Below, piece by piece: positions 63,785 through 64,000 of a stretch of 64,000 bases of DNA. How positions within the stretch are numbered: position 1 is the stretch's first letter; every line of letters starts with the position of its first letter. The stretch lies in assembly GCF_000283155.1 (NCBI RefSeq), contig NW_004454178.1, forward strand, positions 21,863,579 through 21,927,578, written 5' to 3'. The translations under genes were made by a program, and so were the position numbers. The notes under the pieces were generated by a model. It was not told the DNA's origin, made no database searches, and saw only the letters and a list, made by a program, of their open reading frames with translations. This DNA comes from Ceratotherium simum simum (Eukaryota; Chordata; Mammalia; Perissodactyla; Rhinocerotidae).

Positions 63785-64000
63785 CTTTAATATTAGAGTT
63801 TTTTTTAAAATTTTTTGTTTATTGCAGTAACACTGGTTTATAACATTGTATAAATTTCAGGTGTAAATCATTATACTTCTATTTCTGCATAGATTACATC
63901 ATGTTCACAACCCAAATACTAATTACAACCCATCACCACACACATGTGCCGAATTATCCCTTTCGCCCTCCTCCCTCCCCCCTTCCCCTCTGGTAACCAC
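63785..64000 (-). mobile_element. L1 LINE 3' end, antisense, cut by window edge
   Basis: Antisense L1 3' wording is present: ctggtttataacattgtata, atagattacatcatgttcac and cctcccccct before ctctggtaaccac. It is little decayed compared with the old L1s in the window and resembles the reverse of the L1 end at 34724-35165. The rest lies beyond the edge. Confidence 0.88.

Larger units (their letters stand above)
52114..64000 (+). other. SPP2: SPP2 gene, 5' part (secreted phosphoprotein 24)
   Basis: SPP2 encodes SPP24, a secreted, cystatin-related phosphoprotein made mainly in liver and found in bone matrix and with fetuin in serum. It binds BMP-2 and TGF-beta-family proteins. Four exons join in frame for 141 residues: a signal peptide (1 to about 23), then FPVYDYDQSSLTEALSASVA at the mature N-terminus. 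The cystatin-like domain has four cysteines C86, C97, C110 and C128, and a serine/glutamate stretch begins near 131. The usual protein is about 211 residues, so roughly 70 residues are missing to the right. I searched 60825-64000 for the expected next exon (starting MIFGDMLGS in human) and did not find it. The promoter was not identified. All exons look intact. Confidence 0.96.

Noticed and set aside
60825..64000. Search for SPP2 exon 5
   Set aside because: No sequence resembling the expected continuation was seen, so the exon is taken to lie beyond the window.

Overview
This is a stretch of mammalian nuclear DNA. It holds ordinary GT-AG introns, an 18 kb gene-poor interval and dense interspersed repeats (MIR, L2, old L1, hAT and Tigger-type DNA transposons, LTR relics). 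Four tRNA-derived SINEs of the ERE type (about 13.40, 30.08, 31.41 and 57.34 kb), with perfect target-site duplications at three of them, point to a perissodactyl (horse, rhinoceros or tapir group). The sequence alone does not tell me which.

Two genes are present, both on the + strand and both cut by the window edges. From the left edge to about 34 kb lies the 3' part of TRPM8, the cold- and menthol-gated cation channel. Eight coding exons (385-29488) join in frame to encode the last 319 residues, which number 786-1104 if the protein has the usual 1104 residues. They cover S3, S4, S5, the pore, S6, the TRP helix and the C-terminal coiled coil. The stop codon at 29486-29488 is followed by an intron in the 3'UTR (29531-32695) and a terminal untranslated exon from 32696 to roughly 34 kb.

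The interval from about 34 to 52.1 kb has no gene I can support. It contains an L1 3' end directly behind TRPM8, an L2 interrupted by a MIR, a nearly 1.9 kb L2 relic, MaLR-like LTRs, a MER20/MER5-like pair and some repeat-free stretches that could be regulatory.

From 52114 to the right edge lies the 5' part of SPP2 (secreted phosphoprotein 24). Four coding exons (52114-60824) encode a signal peptide, the cystatin-like domain, the disulfide loop known to bind BMPs and the start of the phosphoserine-rich stretch, residues 1-141. The remaining roughly 70 codons lie beyond the window. The TRPM8-SPP2 order matches the known mammalian arrangement. The two genes are not expected to work together: one is a sensory-neuron channel, the other a liver-secreted, bone-associated protein.

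No undescribed gene system was found. The points most worth a second look are a 60-bp tandem repeat directly against the acceptor of the last TRPM8 coding exon, a 34-bp inverted SINE fragment patched into an older repeat 1.2 kb from a perfectly matching SINE, a TRPM8 3'UTR that appears built from an old transposable element with other copies in the window, and a MIR split by a later LTR-like insertion.
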